Below the pieces are notes generated by a model that made no database searches, was not told the DNA's origin, and saw only the letters and a program-made list of their open reading frames with translations. From CAWEHU01 sp963808965 (GTDB lineage: Bacteria; Pseudomonadota; Alphaproteobacteria; Acetobacterales; Acetobacteraceae), in the NCBI GenBank assembly GCA_963808965.1, contig CAWEHU010000012.1:186001-250000 (forward strand): 64,000 nucleotides of DNA. The letters are read 5' to 3'. The translations under genes and the position numbers were made by a program. Every line of letters begins with the position of its first letter. Positions within the stretch are counted from its first letter, which is position 1. Of the stretch, positions 37,826 to 45,863 are shown in pieces.

Positions 37826-39382
37826 TCACTTGAGGTTTCCTCCCACCGGCAAGGCGAGCCCGCCTCCGAGCCGGCCGGGCATGAGGCCGGGGAACTGGTC
37901 GACAATCGGGCCGCCCGGCTGCGTCCAGCCACCGCCGAGCGCCTTGTACAAATTGAGCAGTGCCTGGTAGCGGGCAAGGCGTACCTGCGCGAGCAGGTCC
38001 TCGTCGTTGAACAGTGTCGTTTCCACTTGCAAAACAGTCGTGATGTCCACCGTCCCGGCGGCGAGCTGGGCTCGCGCGATGGTCGCCGCCCTCCGCGCGG
38101 TATCGACCGCCTGCTGCTGGAGCGCTTCCTGCTCGGTGGTGAAGCGCCACGCCGTCAGCGCGTTCTCGACGTCCGTGAAGGACTGGACGATCGCCTTCCG
38201 GTAATCCGCGAGCAGCTCGTCGTAGCGGCCGCGCGCCTGCTCGAGCTGGCCGCGCAAGGTTCCACCGTCGAAAATCGGCTGAGTGAGACCCGCGGCGAGC
38301 GAGCCGATCGTGGCGCCGGGGCCGAACAAGGTGCTCAGCGCGAAGCTCTGGAACCCGCCCGCGCCGGTGAGCTGGATCGAAGGAAAGAAGGCAGCGCGCG
38401 CGACCTTGATGTTGGCATTGGCGGCGACGAGTTGCGCCTCGGTCTCGGCGACATCGGGGCGGCGCACGAGCAGTTCCGATGGGAGCCCAGGATACACCGG
38501 CGGCAAGGAGAGGCGCGTGAGCGTGCCGGGGGGAACGTCGATCGCCTGCGGCGGGCGGCCGACCAAGAGGCCCAAACCGATGATCTCCTGTTCGATCTGG
38601 TTGCGGAGATTGGGGATCACGGCGCGCTCTCCGGCGACGAGCGCCTCCTGCTGGGCCACGTCGAGCGCGGTGGCCGTTCCGACCGCGAGACGCGCGCGGA
38701 TCACCTTCAGGGTCTCCTCGGCGTCGGCCAGATTGCGTTGGGCGACGGCCAGCCGATCCTGCAACGCGAGCGCGGTAAACCAGGTATTGGCGACGTTGGT
38801 GACGACGGTGAGCGCAACCACCTGCTGATCGAAGCGGCTGAAAACGGCGCTCGCCTGAGCCGATTCCAAGGCGGCGCGGTTCTTGCCCCAGAAATCCAGC
38901 TCGTAGCTGGCGTTGGCTTGCACGCCGTACTGGCGCACGTCGGTGTAGGCTCCAGTGCTGCCGGTCGTGGCGACGCTGCCGGTGCTGCTGGTTCCGGTTG
39001 TGAAGCTACGGCGCGATAACGAGACTTGCTGCCAGCTCGCGCTGCCGGTCGCGTCCAAGGTCGGAAGCAACGGCGCGCCGGCGATCCGCACCTGTGCGTC
39101 AGCTTGGCGCACGCGCGCGATGGCAGCCACGATATCGAAGTTCTGCGCGCGGGCTGCGGCGATCAGCGCGTTCAGTGTCGATGAATCGAAGCCGCGCCAC
39201 CAATCGGCCGCAGGCCAGACGGCTTCCGCGCTTGCCGGGGTGGCCCGCCACTCCGGCGGAATTTCCGCCAACGGTTTGCGGTAATCCGGCCCGAGATCGC
39301 ACCCGGCCAGCAACAACCCGAGCAGCGGGAGAGAGCAGCGGAGCAGCGGCACGAGCCGGGCGGGTGGGGGCAGAAGGCGCAT
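37826..39382 (-). CDS. TolC-like outer membrane factor (NodT/OprM family lipoprotein)
   Basis: A 518-residue outer membrane efflux protein. Signal and lipobox: LVPLLRCSLPLLGLLLAGCDLGPDYRKP, with lipidated Cys near residue 24. Two OEP repeats follow, with WWRGFDSSTLNALIAAA, ELDFWGKNRAALESAQ, LLVGRPP, LLVRRPDVAETEAQLVAANANIKVARAAFFPSIQLTG and the second alpha-hairpin GQLEQARGRYDELLADYRKAI. The ATG at 39382 is chosen because it begins the lipoprotein signal. It lies 10 nt after the stop of the sensor gene (39393) and 23 nt before the adaptor gene. The presence of an OMF in the operon makes a complete tripartite pump. Confidence 0.94.
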   Translation of the reverse strand: MRLLPPPARLVPLLRCSLPLLGLLLAGCDLGPDYRKPLAEIPPEWRATPASAEAVWPAADWWRGFDSSTLNALIAAARAQNFDIVAAIARVRQADAQVRIAGAPLLPTLDATGSASWQQVSLSRRSFTTGTSSTGSVATTGSTGAYTDVRQYGVQANASYELDFWGKNRAALESAQASAVFSRFDQQVVALTVVTNVANTWFTALALQDRLAVAQRNLADAEETLKVIRARLAVGTATALDVAQQEALVAGERAVIPNLRNQIEQEIIGLGLLVGRPPQAIDVPPGTLTRLSLPPVYPGLPSELLVRRPDVAETEAQLVAANANIKVARAAFFPSIQLTGAGGFQSFALSTLFGPGATIGSLAAGLTQPIFDGGTLRGQLEQARGRYDELLADYRKAIVQSFTDVENALTAWRFTTEQEALQQQAVDTARRAATIARAQLAAGTVDITTVLQVETTLFNDEDLLAQVRLARYQALLNLYKALGGGWTQPGGPIVDQFPGLMPGRLGGGLALPVGGNLK

Positions 39383-39392
39383 AAGCTGCGGT

Positions 39393-39869
39393 TCAGTCGG
39401 CCTTCCGCCGCCGCGCGTCCTCGGCCAAGCTCGCCTGGGCCAGCCTCGCCCGCCCTTCGTCGGACAGCGTGCCGACGGCATCGAGGAACACTTGGCTGAA
39501 ACGGGCGCTGAACCCGCGCCAATTCGCCTGCCACTCCTGAAGGGCGTCCCGGATTGCCGCCTCGTCGTAGGGCACATGGGCGATGGCGGCCGCGACGGCG
39601 CGATGGGCGGCGGAGACGGACTCCCGAGCGGGCTGGTAAACCGGTCGCTCGCGATCGAGAACGGCACGGAACCGTTCGGCATCATCTGCCGGGAGCGCCG
39701 CGACGATTTGGTCGAGCCGGCTTTCCGAGCGCGTTTCCGGGGCGGGCAGGAGCACCGGTCGGAGCAGATGCGTGCCGATGAGGGCGAGCAGGAACACATT
39801 GAGCGCCAGGGAGAGGCCGAGCAGGCCGCCTCCGGCCGAGCGCGGGCGATCGATCGACAGTATGTTCAT
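39393..39869 (-). CDS. periplasmic metal-sensor protein (CnrX/Spy-like, Metal_resist family)
   Basis: A 158-residue protein with an N-terminal membrane anchor/signal (GGGLLGLSLALNVFLLALIGTHLL) and a helical periplasmic domain: VAALPADDAERFRAVLDRERP, ESVSAAHRAVAAAIAHVPYDEAAIRDALQEWQANWRGFSARF, and VFLDAVGTLSDEGRARLAQA. This is the helical-hairpin layout of CnrX, ZraP and Spy/CpxP relatives, which bind metals or misfolded protein. Its ATG overlaps the anti-sigma stop by ATGA. In the cnrYXH system the CnrX sensor controls release of an ECF factor; the same logic is inferred here. Potential His ligands are in AAHRAVAAAIAH. The metal, if any, is unknown. Confidence 0.82.
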   Translation of the reverse strand: MNILSIDRPRSAGGGLLGLSLALNVFLLALIGTHLLRPVLLPAPETRSESRLDQIVAALPADDAERFRAVLDRERPVYQPARESVSAAHRAVAAAIAHVPYDEAAIRDALQEWQANWRGFSARFSQVFLDAVGTLSDEGRARLAQASLAEDARRRKAD

Positions 39870-40279
39870 GGGGCAGCGTCCAGCGGATCAGCATCGAGAG
39901 CGGTAATCTGCGCTGAGGCGAGCAAATAAGGCCGCGGCGGAGGAGGGGCGGCGAGCCAGCCCACCCAGGCGCCCAGCAGCCCGCAGGCCGCGAGAGCCGC
40001 CCAGCCAACCGGGACGCGAACCGTCCGACGGTGCGTGCTGCGGGGCGGCCTTCGATCAGGAACCATCCGGCTCCGGAGGCCGGCGGCGAGGCGCGACAGC
40101 ACCGCGGGATCCACGGATGCTTCCAGGGTCTCGTCCGCGGCCAGAGCCGCAAGATAAGCATCCCGACAGCGCTGGGAGTTGGCGAGCAACTGGCGGGCGG
40201 CCCGGCGCTCAGGCTCCGGCCAGCTATCCAGAGCGGGACCGCGCGCGTGGAGCAGATGAAGGAATTGAGCTGGCCTCAT
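39866..40279 (-). CDS. anti-sigma factor-like single-pass membrane protein
   Basis: A 137-residue protein with a cytoplasmic N-terminal part (HLLHARGPALDSWPEPERRAARQLLANSQRCRDAYLAALAADETLEA) resembling zinc-less anti-sigma/NepR-adjacent domains, one hydrophobic helix (VGWAALAACGLLGAWVGWLAA, about residues 92-112), and a short periplasmic tail. It lies between the ECF sigma gene (31 nt upstream) and the periplasmic sensor (ATGA overlap), exactly where a CnrY-like anti-sigma factor belongs. Assignment rests mostly on topology and place. Confidence 0.72.
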   Translation of the reverse strand: MRPAQFLHLLHARGPALDSWPEPERRAARQLLANSQRCRDAYLAALAADETLEASVDPAVLSRLAAGLRSRMVPDRRPPRSTHRRTVRVPVGWAALAACGLLGAWVGWLAAPPPPRPYLLASAQITALDADPLDAAP

Positions 40280-40310
40280 AGGCGGGCCAGTCGAGGCGGA
40301 CGGCGACGGG

Positions 40311-40883
40311 TCAGACCTCGCGGGCGCGCATCCAGTCGCGCAGGAAGCGCCGCCCTCGCCTCAGCAGTCCCTCCAGCCCGCGGGTCGAAACACCGAGCGC
40401 CCGGGCCGCCTCTTTTGCCGCCAACTCCTCCAAATAGGTGAGCGTCAGAGCCTGGCGCTGCCGCGCGGGCAAGGCAGCGAGCCCGGATAGCAGGCTCGTC
40501 CGCTGCTGGCGGGCTTGCAAGATCGCCGCCGCGTCCGGAGCCATGTCTTGCAGATCCTCGGCAAGTGGCGTCCGGGCTGGAGGCGCCGAGCGCATCCGGT
40601 CGATCGCAAGGTTCAGAACGATCCGGTTGAGCCAGGTTGCTGCCTTGCCCTTTGCGGGGTCGTACCGCCCCGCGCTTCGCCAGACGCGCAGCATCGCCTC
40701 CTGTGCGATCTCCTCCGCATCCGCCGGGTGATCCACCAAACGCAGAGCAAGAAGGTAGAAACGACCGAGATGCCTTGTGGCCAGCCGGTCGAAGGCGGCG
40801 AGGTCCCCCGCCGCGCTGTCCACGATCAATGTCGCGTCGCATTCGTCCGGCCTGGTCTCGGACAAGGACCTCCGCGGCTCCAT
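40311..40883 (-). CDS. ECF-family RNA polymerase sigma factor
   Basis: A 190-residue sigma-70 ECF protein. Region 2 is seen as FDRLATRHLGRFYLLALRLVDHPADAEEIAQEAMLRVWRSA, with the WLNRIVLNLAIDRMR stretch; region 4 is LPARQRQALTLTYLEELAAKEAARALGVSTRGLEGLLRRGRRFLRD, a helix-turn-helix. It is first in the operon with anti-sigma, periplasmic sensor and RND pump genes, so it probably activates its own operon. The 232-nt region between it and livG should contain its promoter; I could not define a reliable -35/-10 pair. Confidence 0.93.
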   Translation of the reverse strand: MEPRRSLSETRPDECDATLIVDSAAGDLAAFDRLATRHLGRFYLLALRLVDHPADAEEIAQEAMLRVWRSAGRYDPAKGKAATWLNRIVLNLAIDRMRSAPPARTPLAEDLQDMAPDAAAILQARQQRTSLLSGLAALPARQRQALTLTYLEELAAKEAARALGVSTRGLEGLLRRGRRFLRDWMRAREV

Positions 40884-41115
40884 CAGGAACCGGATCCGGC
40901 AAAAGGAGGCGAGGAAAGGGACATGAGTTCATGCCCCATATACGGTCGCTCCCCGAAAATCCCACGCTTGTCCATGCGGATCACACTGCACCCGGTTCGC
41001 GGCGCAATCACGTCAGCGCTGTAACGGCTGTGTTTCGCGGCCTCGGGGGGACACAATCTTGCGCGGGAGCCGCCGATATGCAAAGCAGCTATGCATGTAA
41101 GAGGGAGGATCCGGG

Positions 41116-41868
41116 ATGTCCGACACCATCCTGGAAACGTCGGGTATGACCCGCGAGTTCAGCGGCTTCGTCGCCGTGGACGGCGTGGACCTTAAAGTCC
41201 AGAGGGGCAATATCCACGCGCTTATCGGCCCAAACGGCGCCGGGAAGACGACGTGTTTCAACTTGTTGACGAAGTTTCTGCAACCAACGCGCGGTACTAT
41301 CCGGTTCAAGGACCAGGATATCACGGGCCTTAAGCCGGCTCAGGTCGCGCGCCTCGGGCTGGTTCGCAGCTTTCAGATCTCGGCCGTGTTCCCGCACTTG
41401 ACCGCGCTGGAGAACGTCCGATTGGCCTTGCAGCGCGCACGGGGCGCGTCGTTCGATTTTTGGCGGTCCGAGACTGCGCTGACCGTCTACGACGACCGGG
41501 CGCGCGAACTGCTGTTCGACGTCGGCCTCTCCGGTTACGCGGAGACGACGGCCGGAATGCTCTCCTATGGCCGGAAGCGAGCGCTCGAGATCGCCACGAC
41601 GCTGGCGCTCGATCCGGAGATGATGCTGCTGGACGAGCCCACGGCGGGCATGACGCACGAAGACGTGGACCGGATCGTGTTGCTGATCCGCCGGGTGCGG
41701 GAAGGACGCACGATCCTCATGGTGGAGCACAACCTCTCGGTGGTGGAGGGGCTCTGCGATAGGATTACGGTCTTGGCGCGCGGGCAGGTGCTGGCGGAAG
41801 GCGACTACTCCAGCGTCTCGAAAAATCCCGAAGTTGTTTCTGCCTATCTGGGGTCTGCCGATGCTTGA
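41116..41868 (+). CDS. livG: Liv-type ABC transporter ATP-binding protein LivG
   Basis: A 250-residue ATPase of the branched-chain amino acid/amide transporter family. Walker A GPNGAGKTT is at about residue 39, LSYGRKRALEIATTLAL covers the signature, and LLDEPTAGM the Walker B. The LivG-type insert ITGLKPAQVARLGLVRSFQ and TILMVEHNLSVVEGLCDRI are present. GGAGG is found 8 nt upstream of ATG. Its stop lies 8 nt inside the next gene, coupling it to livF. Confidence 0.93.
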   Translation: MSDTILETSGMTREFSGFVAVDGVDLKVQRGNIHALIGPNGAGKTTCFNLLTKFLQPTRGTIRFKDQDITGLKPAQVARLGLVRSFQISAVFPHLTALENVRLALQRARGASFDFWRSETALTVYDDRARELLFDVGLSGYAETTAGMLSYGRKRALEIATTLALDPEMMLLDEPTAGMTHEDVDRIVLLIRRVREGRTILMVEHNLSVVEGLCDRITVLARGQVLAEGDYSSVSKNPEVVSAYLGSADA

Positions 41869-42556
41869 GGTTAAGGATCTCAACGCCTGGTATGGCGAAA
41901 GCCATATCCTGCACGGCGTCGATTTCGAGGTGCGGGAAGGCGAAGTCGTGACCTTGCTGGGCCGTAACGGCGCCGGCAAGACCACCACGATGAAATCCAT
42001 CATGGGACTCGTGCCGCGTCGCGAGGGGAGCATCCGCTATCGCGGAGAAGAGACGATCAAACTTCCCTCGAACCACGTTGCCAAGGCGGGGATCGCGATC
42101 TGCCCCGAGGAGCGCGGCATTTTCGCCTCGCTGACGGTGGCCGAGAACCTCATTCTGCCGCCGGTGATCGCGCCCGGCGGGATGGATACAGATGAAATAT
42201 ATACGCTGTTTCCGAACCTCAAGGAGCGGCGCAATACCGCACAGGGGACGAAACTGTCCGGCGGCGAGCAGCAGATGCTGGCAATCGCGCGCATTCTGCG
42301 CACCGGGGCCAAATTCCTTCTGCTGGATGAGCCGACGGAGGGAATTGCGCCGGTGATCGTCCAGCAGATCGGCCGCACGATCAAAGAGATCAAGAACCGC
42401 GGCTTCACGGTACTGCTCGTCGAACAGAATTTCCGGTTTGCGTCGACGGTCGCGGACCGGCACTACGTCATGGAGCATGGCAAGGTGATCGACATGATTC
42501 CGAACCATATGCTCGAGGCGAGCATGGACAAGCTGCACGAGTATCTCGGCGTCTAA
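41861..42556 (+). CDS. livF: Liv-type ABC transporter ATP-binding protein LivF
   Basis: A 231-residue ATPase partner of LivG. Walker A GRNGAGKTT at about residue 36, LSGGEQQMLAIARIL signature, FLLLDEPTEGIAP Walker B and VLLVEQNFRFA H-loop region are all visible; CPEERGIFASLTVAENL is the LivF-type Q-loop-adjacent block. The start MLEVKDLNAWYGESHILHGVDF at 41861 fits the family. An in-frame earlier start lies within livG and is less likely. Confidence 0.93.
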   Translation: MLEVKDLNAWYGESHILHGVDFEVREGEVVTLLGRNGAGKTTTMKSIMGLVPRREGSIRYRGEETIKLPSNHVAKAGIAICPEERGIFASLTVAENLILPPVIAPGGMDTDEIYTLFPNLKERRNTAQGTKLSGGEQQMLAIARILRTGAKFLLLDEPTEGIAPVIVQQIGRTIKEIKNRGFTVLLVEQNFRFASTVADRHYVMEHGKVIDMIPNHMLEASMDKLHEYLGV

Positions 42557-42705
42557 CGACCCGTACCGGCGGGCGCGAGCACGTTGCCTGCCAGCGGGAA
42601 GAACAAACGGGAGGGAGCGCCTGCACGACTCGTCTGGTTAGGCTGATTTCAGGAATCCCCTGCGCCCGCTGGCGTGAAGCATGCGCGAACGAAGGAGACG
42701 ACTTG

Positions 42706-43932
42706 ATGAACCTGTCCCGCCGCTCCCTTCTTGGCTCCGCCGCTTTGGCTGCCGCGATGCCGGCCGCCCGTGCCCGCGCGCAGTCACCCGGAATCAAGAT
42801 CGGCGTGCTGACCGATATGTCAGGCCCATATCAGAATGTCGGCGGCCAGACCTCGGTTATCTGCGCCAAGCAGGCGATCGAGGATTTGGGCGCGTCACTG
42901 AAGGGCCTGAACGTCGAAGTGCTTTCCGCCGATCACCAGAACAAGGCGGATGTGGGTGTCAGTATCGCGCGGCAATGGTTCGACCGGGACGGCGTCGACA
43001 TGCTGCTGGACGTTCCCAACTCCGGCGTGGGTCTCGCCGTGCAGTCGGTCGTCCGGGAAAAAAACAAGGTCTACATCAACTCCGGTTCGGCGACCGCGGA
43101 ACTGACCGAGGCACAGTGCTCGCCTAACTGCATTCACTGGGCCTATGACACCTACATGCTCGCCAAATCGACCGGGGGGGCGATGGTGAAGGCGGGCGGC
43201 GACAGTTGGTTTTTCGTCACGGCGGACTACACCTTCGGTAAACAGTTGCAGTTGGACACGACGAAGTTCGTGACTGAGGCCGGGGGCAAGGTGCTAGGCA
43301 GCATCACCTACCCGTTCCCGGGCACGACCGATTTCTCCTCATTTTTGGTCAACGCGCAGTCCTCCGGTGCGAAGGTGCTCGGCTTGGCGAATGCCGGGGC
43401 CGACACGGTGAACAGCATCAAGCAGGCGCACGAGTTCGGCATCAACCAGTCGATGAAGCTGGCCGCGCTGCTCATGTTCATCCAGGACGTGCATGCGCTC
43501 GGGCTGGAGACGGCGCAGGGCCTGAACCTCACGGCGAGCTTCTACTGGGACCTCAATGATCGGACCCGCGCCTTCACCGACCGGGTCAGGCCCAAGACCC
43601 CGAACAACTGGCCGGGGATGGTGCATGCCGGCTGCTATGCCGGCACCCTCCACTACCTAAAGACGGTGGTCGACATGGGCGTGGCTCAGGCCAAGGCCGA
43701 CGGACGGGCGACGGTTGCGCGAATGAAGGCCATTCCGGCGGACGACGACTGCTTCGGCAAGACCACGATCCGCGAAGACGGTCGCAATCTCGTTCCGGCC
43801 TTTCTCTTCGAGGTGAAGAAGCCGTCCGAGAGCAAGGGTCCGTGGGACTATTACAAACTGCTCGCCACGACGCCCGCCGACGAGGCCGCGCGGCCGCTGG
43901 CGGAAGGTCACTGTCCACTTGTGCATGCGTGA
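42706..43932 (+). CDS. Liv-type ABC transporter substrate-binding protein
   Basis: A 408-residue type I periplasmic binding protein. Signal MNLSRRSLLGSAALAAAMPAARARA contains SRRSLL, twin-arginine-like. The mature domain begins IKIGVLTDMSGPYQNVGGQTSV. ATG 42706 is set by AAGGAG at 42692-42697; the preceding TTG is rejected. It is a paralogue of the orphan protein at 17577-18800. It lies after livF and before livH, which is its transporter. The substrate could be an amino acid, amide or aromatic acid; not determined. Confidence 0.94.
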   Translation: MNLSRRSLLGSAALAAAMPAARARAQSPGIKIGVLTDMSGPYQNVGGQTSVICAKQAIEDLGASLKGLNVEVLSADHQNKADVGVSIARQWFDRDGVDMLLDVPNSGVGLAVQSVVREKNKVYINSGSATAELTEAQCSPNCIHWAYDTYMLAKSTGGAMVKAGGDSWFFVTADYTFGKQLQLDTTKFVTEAGGKVLGSITYPFPGTTDFSSFLVNAQSSGAKVLGLANAGADTVNSIKQAHEFGINQSMKLAALLMFIQDVHALGLETAQGLNLTASFYWDLNDRTRAFTDRVRPKTPNNWPGMVHAGCYAGTLHYLKTVVDMGVAQAKADGRATVARMKAIPADDDCFGKTTIREDGRNLVPAFLFEVKKPSESKGPWDYYKLLATTPADEAARPLAEGHCPLVHA

Positions 43933-43938
43933 GCCGTC

Positions 43939-44826
43939 ATGATCTCGATCTTTGGTGTTCCCGGTCCGCTGCTGTTCGGTCAGCTTCTGCTGGGGCTGAT
44001 CAACGGCGCCTTCTACGCGATGCTGTCGCTCGGCCTCGCCGTGATCTTCGGTATGCTCAACATCATCAATTTCGCGCACGGCGCGCTTTTCATGATGGGC
44101 GCCTTCGTCGCGTGGATGCTGCTAGAGTATGTCGGGATCGGATACTTCCCGGCGCTGATCCTCGCACCGTTGATCGTCGGCCTCTTCGGCGTGCTGATGG
44201 AGCGGACCATCATCAGCCCGCTCTATAAGCTCGATCACCTGTACGGTCTGCTGCTGACCTTCGGCGTGGCGCTGATCATCGAGGGCTTGTTCCGGAACGC
44301 CTACGGCAGTTCCGGTATGCCCTACCGCATCCCGGCCGCCCTGCAGGGCGCCACCAATCTCGGGTTCATGTTCCTGCCCAATTATCGCGGGTGGGTGGTC
44401 ATTGTGGCGATCATCGTCTGCCTCGCTACCTGGGCGGTCATCGAGAAGACGTTCCTCGGCGCGCGCCTCCGGGCGGCGACCGAGAATCCCGGGTTGGTAC
44501 AGGCTTTTGGCGTCAACGTGCCCCGGTTGATCACGCTGACCTACGCCGGCGGTGTGGCGCTGGCCGCCTTTGCCGGCGTGCTCGCGGCCCCGATCTACTC
44601 GGTCAACCCGAACATGGGTAGCAACTTCATCAACACCGTGTTCGCGGTCGTGGTCATCGGCGGGATGGGTTCGATCATGGGCTCGATCATCACCGGGTTC
44701 GGTCTGGGCGTGATCGAGGGGCTGACCAAGGTGTTCTACCCGCAGGCATCGGCCACCGTCGTTTTCCTCGTGATGGTGATCGTACTGCTCGTCCGACCGC
44801 GCGGCCTGTTCGGAAAGGTGGCCTGA
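43939..44826 (+). CDS. livH: Liv-type ABC transporter permease LivH
   Basis: A 295-residue permease with about eight membrane helices. Family blocks: FYAMLSLGLAVIFGMLNIINFAHGALFMMGAF near the N-terminus, LRAATENPGLVQAFGVNVPRL (the EAA-like cytoplasmic loop) and VVIGGMGSIMGSIITGFGLGVIEGL. It starts 6 nt after the binding-protein stop and is followed after one base by livM. Confidence 0.94.
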   Translation: MISIFGVPGPLLFGQLLLGLINGAFYAMLSLGLAVIFGMLNIINFAHGALFMMGAFVAWMLLEYVGIGYFPALILAPLIVGLFGVLMERTIISPLYKLDHLYGLLLTFGVALIIEGLFRNAYGSSGMPYRIPAALQGATNLGFMFLPNYRGWVVIVAIIVCLATWAVIEKTFLGARLRAATENPGLVQAFGVNVPRLITLTYAGGVALAAFAGVLAAPIYSVNPNMGSNFINTVFAVVVIGGMGSIMGSIITGFGLGVIEGLTKVFYPQASATVVFLVMVIVLLVRPRGLFGKVA

Positions 44827-44827
44827 C

Positions 44828-45808
44828 ATGGCGAGCTCCTCAACCATCGCCGAAACAGCCCGTCCACACGCCGGAATCTGGGGGTTCTCGCGCCCGCAGG
44901 CCATAGCCTTCCTGATCATGGTGGTGCTGATCGTCGCCTCGCCGACGGTCCTCTATCCCGTGTTTCTGATGAAGGTGATGTGCTTCGCGCTGTTCGCATG
45001 CGCGTTCAACTTGTTGCTCGGCTATGTCGGGCTGCTCTCGTTCGGCCACGCGGCGTTTTTTGGGATGGGCAGCTACGTCGCGGCCTGGACGGCGAAGAAC
45101 TGGGGCATTTCGGCGGAGGTCGCAATTCTGCTCGGGGGACTGACCGGGGGTGTGCTGGGGGCGGCGCTGGGCTTCCTCGCCATTCGCCGGCAGGGCATCC
45201 AATTCGCGATGGTGACGCTCGCCCTGGCGCAGATCGTCTATTTCTTCTGCCTCCAGGCGCCGTTCACCGGCGGCGAAGATGGTATCCAGCAGGTTCCGCG
45301 CTCGCCGCTCTTTGGCGTGATCTCGATGCAGTCGGACATGGCGATCTACTGGCTGGTGACGGCAGTCTTCCTGATCGGATTCCTGCTCATTCACCGAATC
45401 GTCCATTCGCCGTTCGGTCAGGTGTTGAAGGCGATCCGCGAGAACGAGCCGCGTGCCACCTCGCTCGGCTACCGGACGGACGATTACAAGCTCATGGCCT
45501 TTATCCTTTCCACCTTTCTCTCCGGCATCGCGGGTGGGATGAAAGCGCTCGTGTTCGGCATCGCCACGCTGACCGACGTGCATTCGGCCATGTCTGGCGA
45601 GGTCGTGCTCATCACGCTACTGGGCGGCCTCGGGACGATCTTCGGGCCGGTGGTGGGCGCTCTGGTCGTGACCGCGATGGAGAACTATTTGGCGCAGTTC
45701 GGCGCCTGGGTGACGGTCACGCAAGGCGTGATCTTCGTCGTTTGCGTGCTCGCGTTCCGACGCGGCATCATCGGCGAGTTGGCGGCCAAGCTGAAAATGT
45801 CGCTCTGA
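44828..45808 (+). CDS. livM: Liv-type ABC transporter permease LivM
   Basis: A 326-residue permease. LLLGYVGLLSFGHAAFFGMGSYVAAW, LAIRRQGIQFAMVTLALAQIVYFF, GQVLKAIRENEPRATSLGYRTDDYKL (cytoplasmic loop) and ITLLGGLGTIFGPVVGALVVT are typical LivM segments. It completes the heterodimeric membrane part with LivH. The next gene starts 55 nt later. Confidence 0.94.
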   Translation: MASSSTIAETARPHAGIWGFSRPQAIAFLIMVVLIVASPTVLYPVFLMKVMCFALFACAFNLLLGYVGLLSFGHAAFFGMGSYVAAWTAKNWGISAEVAILLGGLTGGVLGAALGFLAIRRQGIQFAMVTLALAQIVYFFCLQAPFTGGEDGIQQVPRSPLFGVISMQSDMAIYWLVTAVFLIGFLLIHRIVHSPFGQVLKAIRENEPRATSLGYRTDDYKLMAFILSTFLSGIAGGMKALVFGIATLTDVHSAMSGEVVLITLLGGLGTIFGPVVGALVVTAMENYLAQFGAWVTVTQGVIFVVCVLAFRRGIIGELAAKLKMSL

Positions 45809-45863
45809 GTCCGGGTCCGGCGCGGGGACCGATCATTCCGTCCCGGTCGGGGCGCGTTGCACG

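Noticed and set aside
37787..39019. Long plus-strand frame of about 410 codons opposite the outer membrane factor
   Set aside because: Composition is Arg/Gly/Glu-rich with no domain; it is the mirror of a well-supported TolC-like gene in GC-rich sequence.
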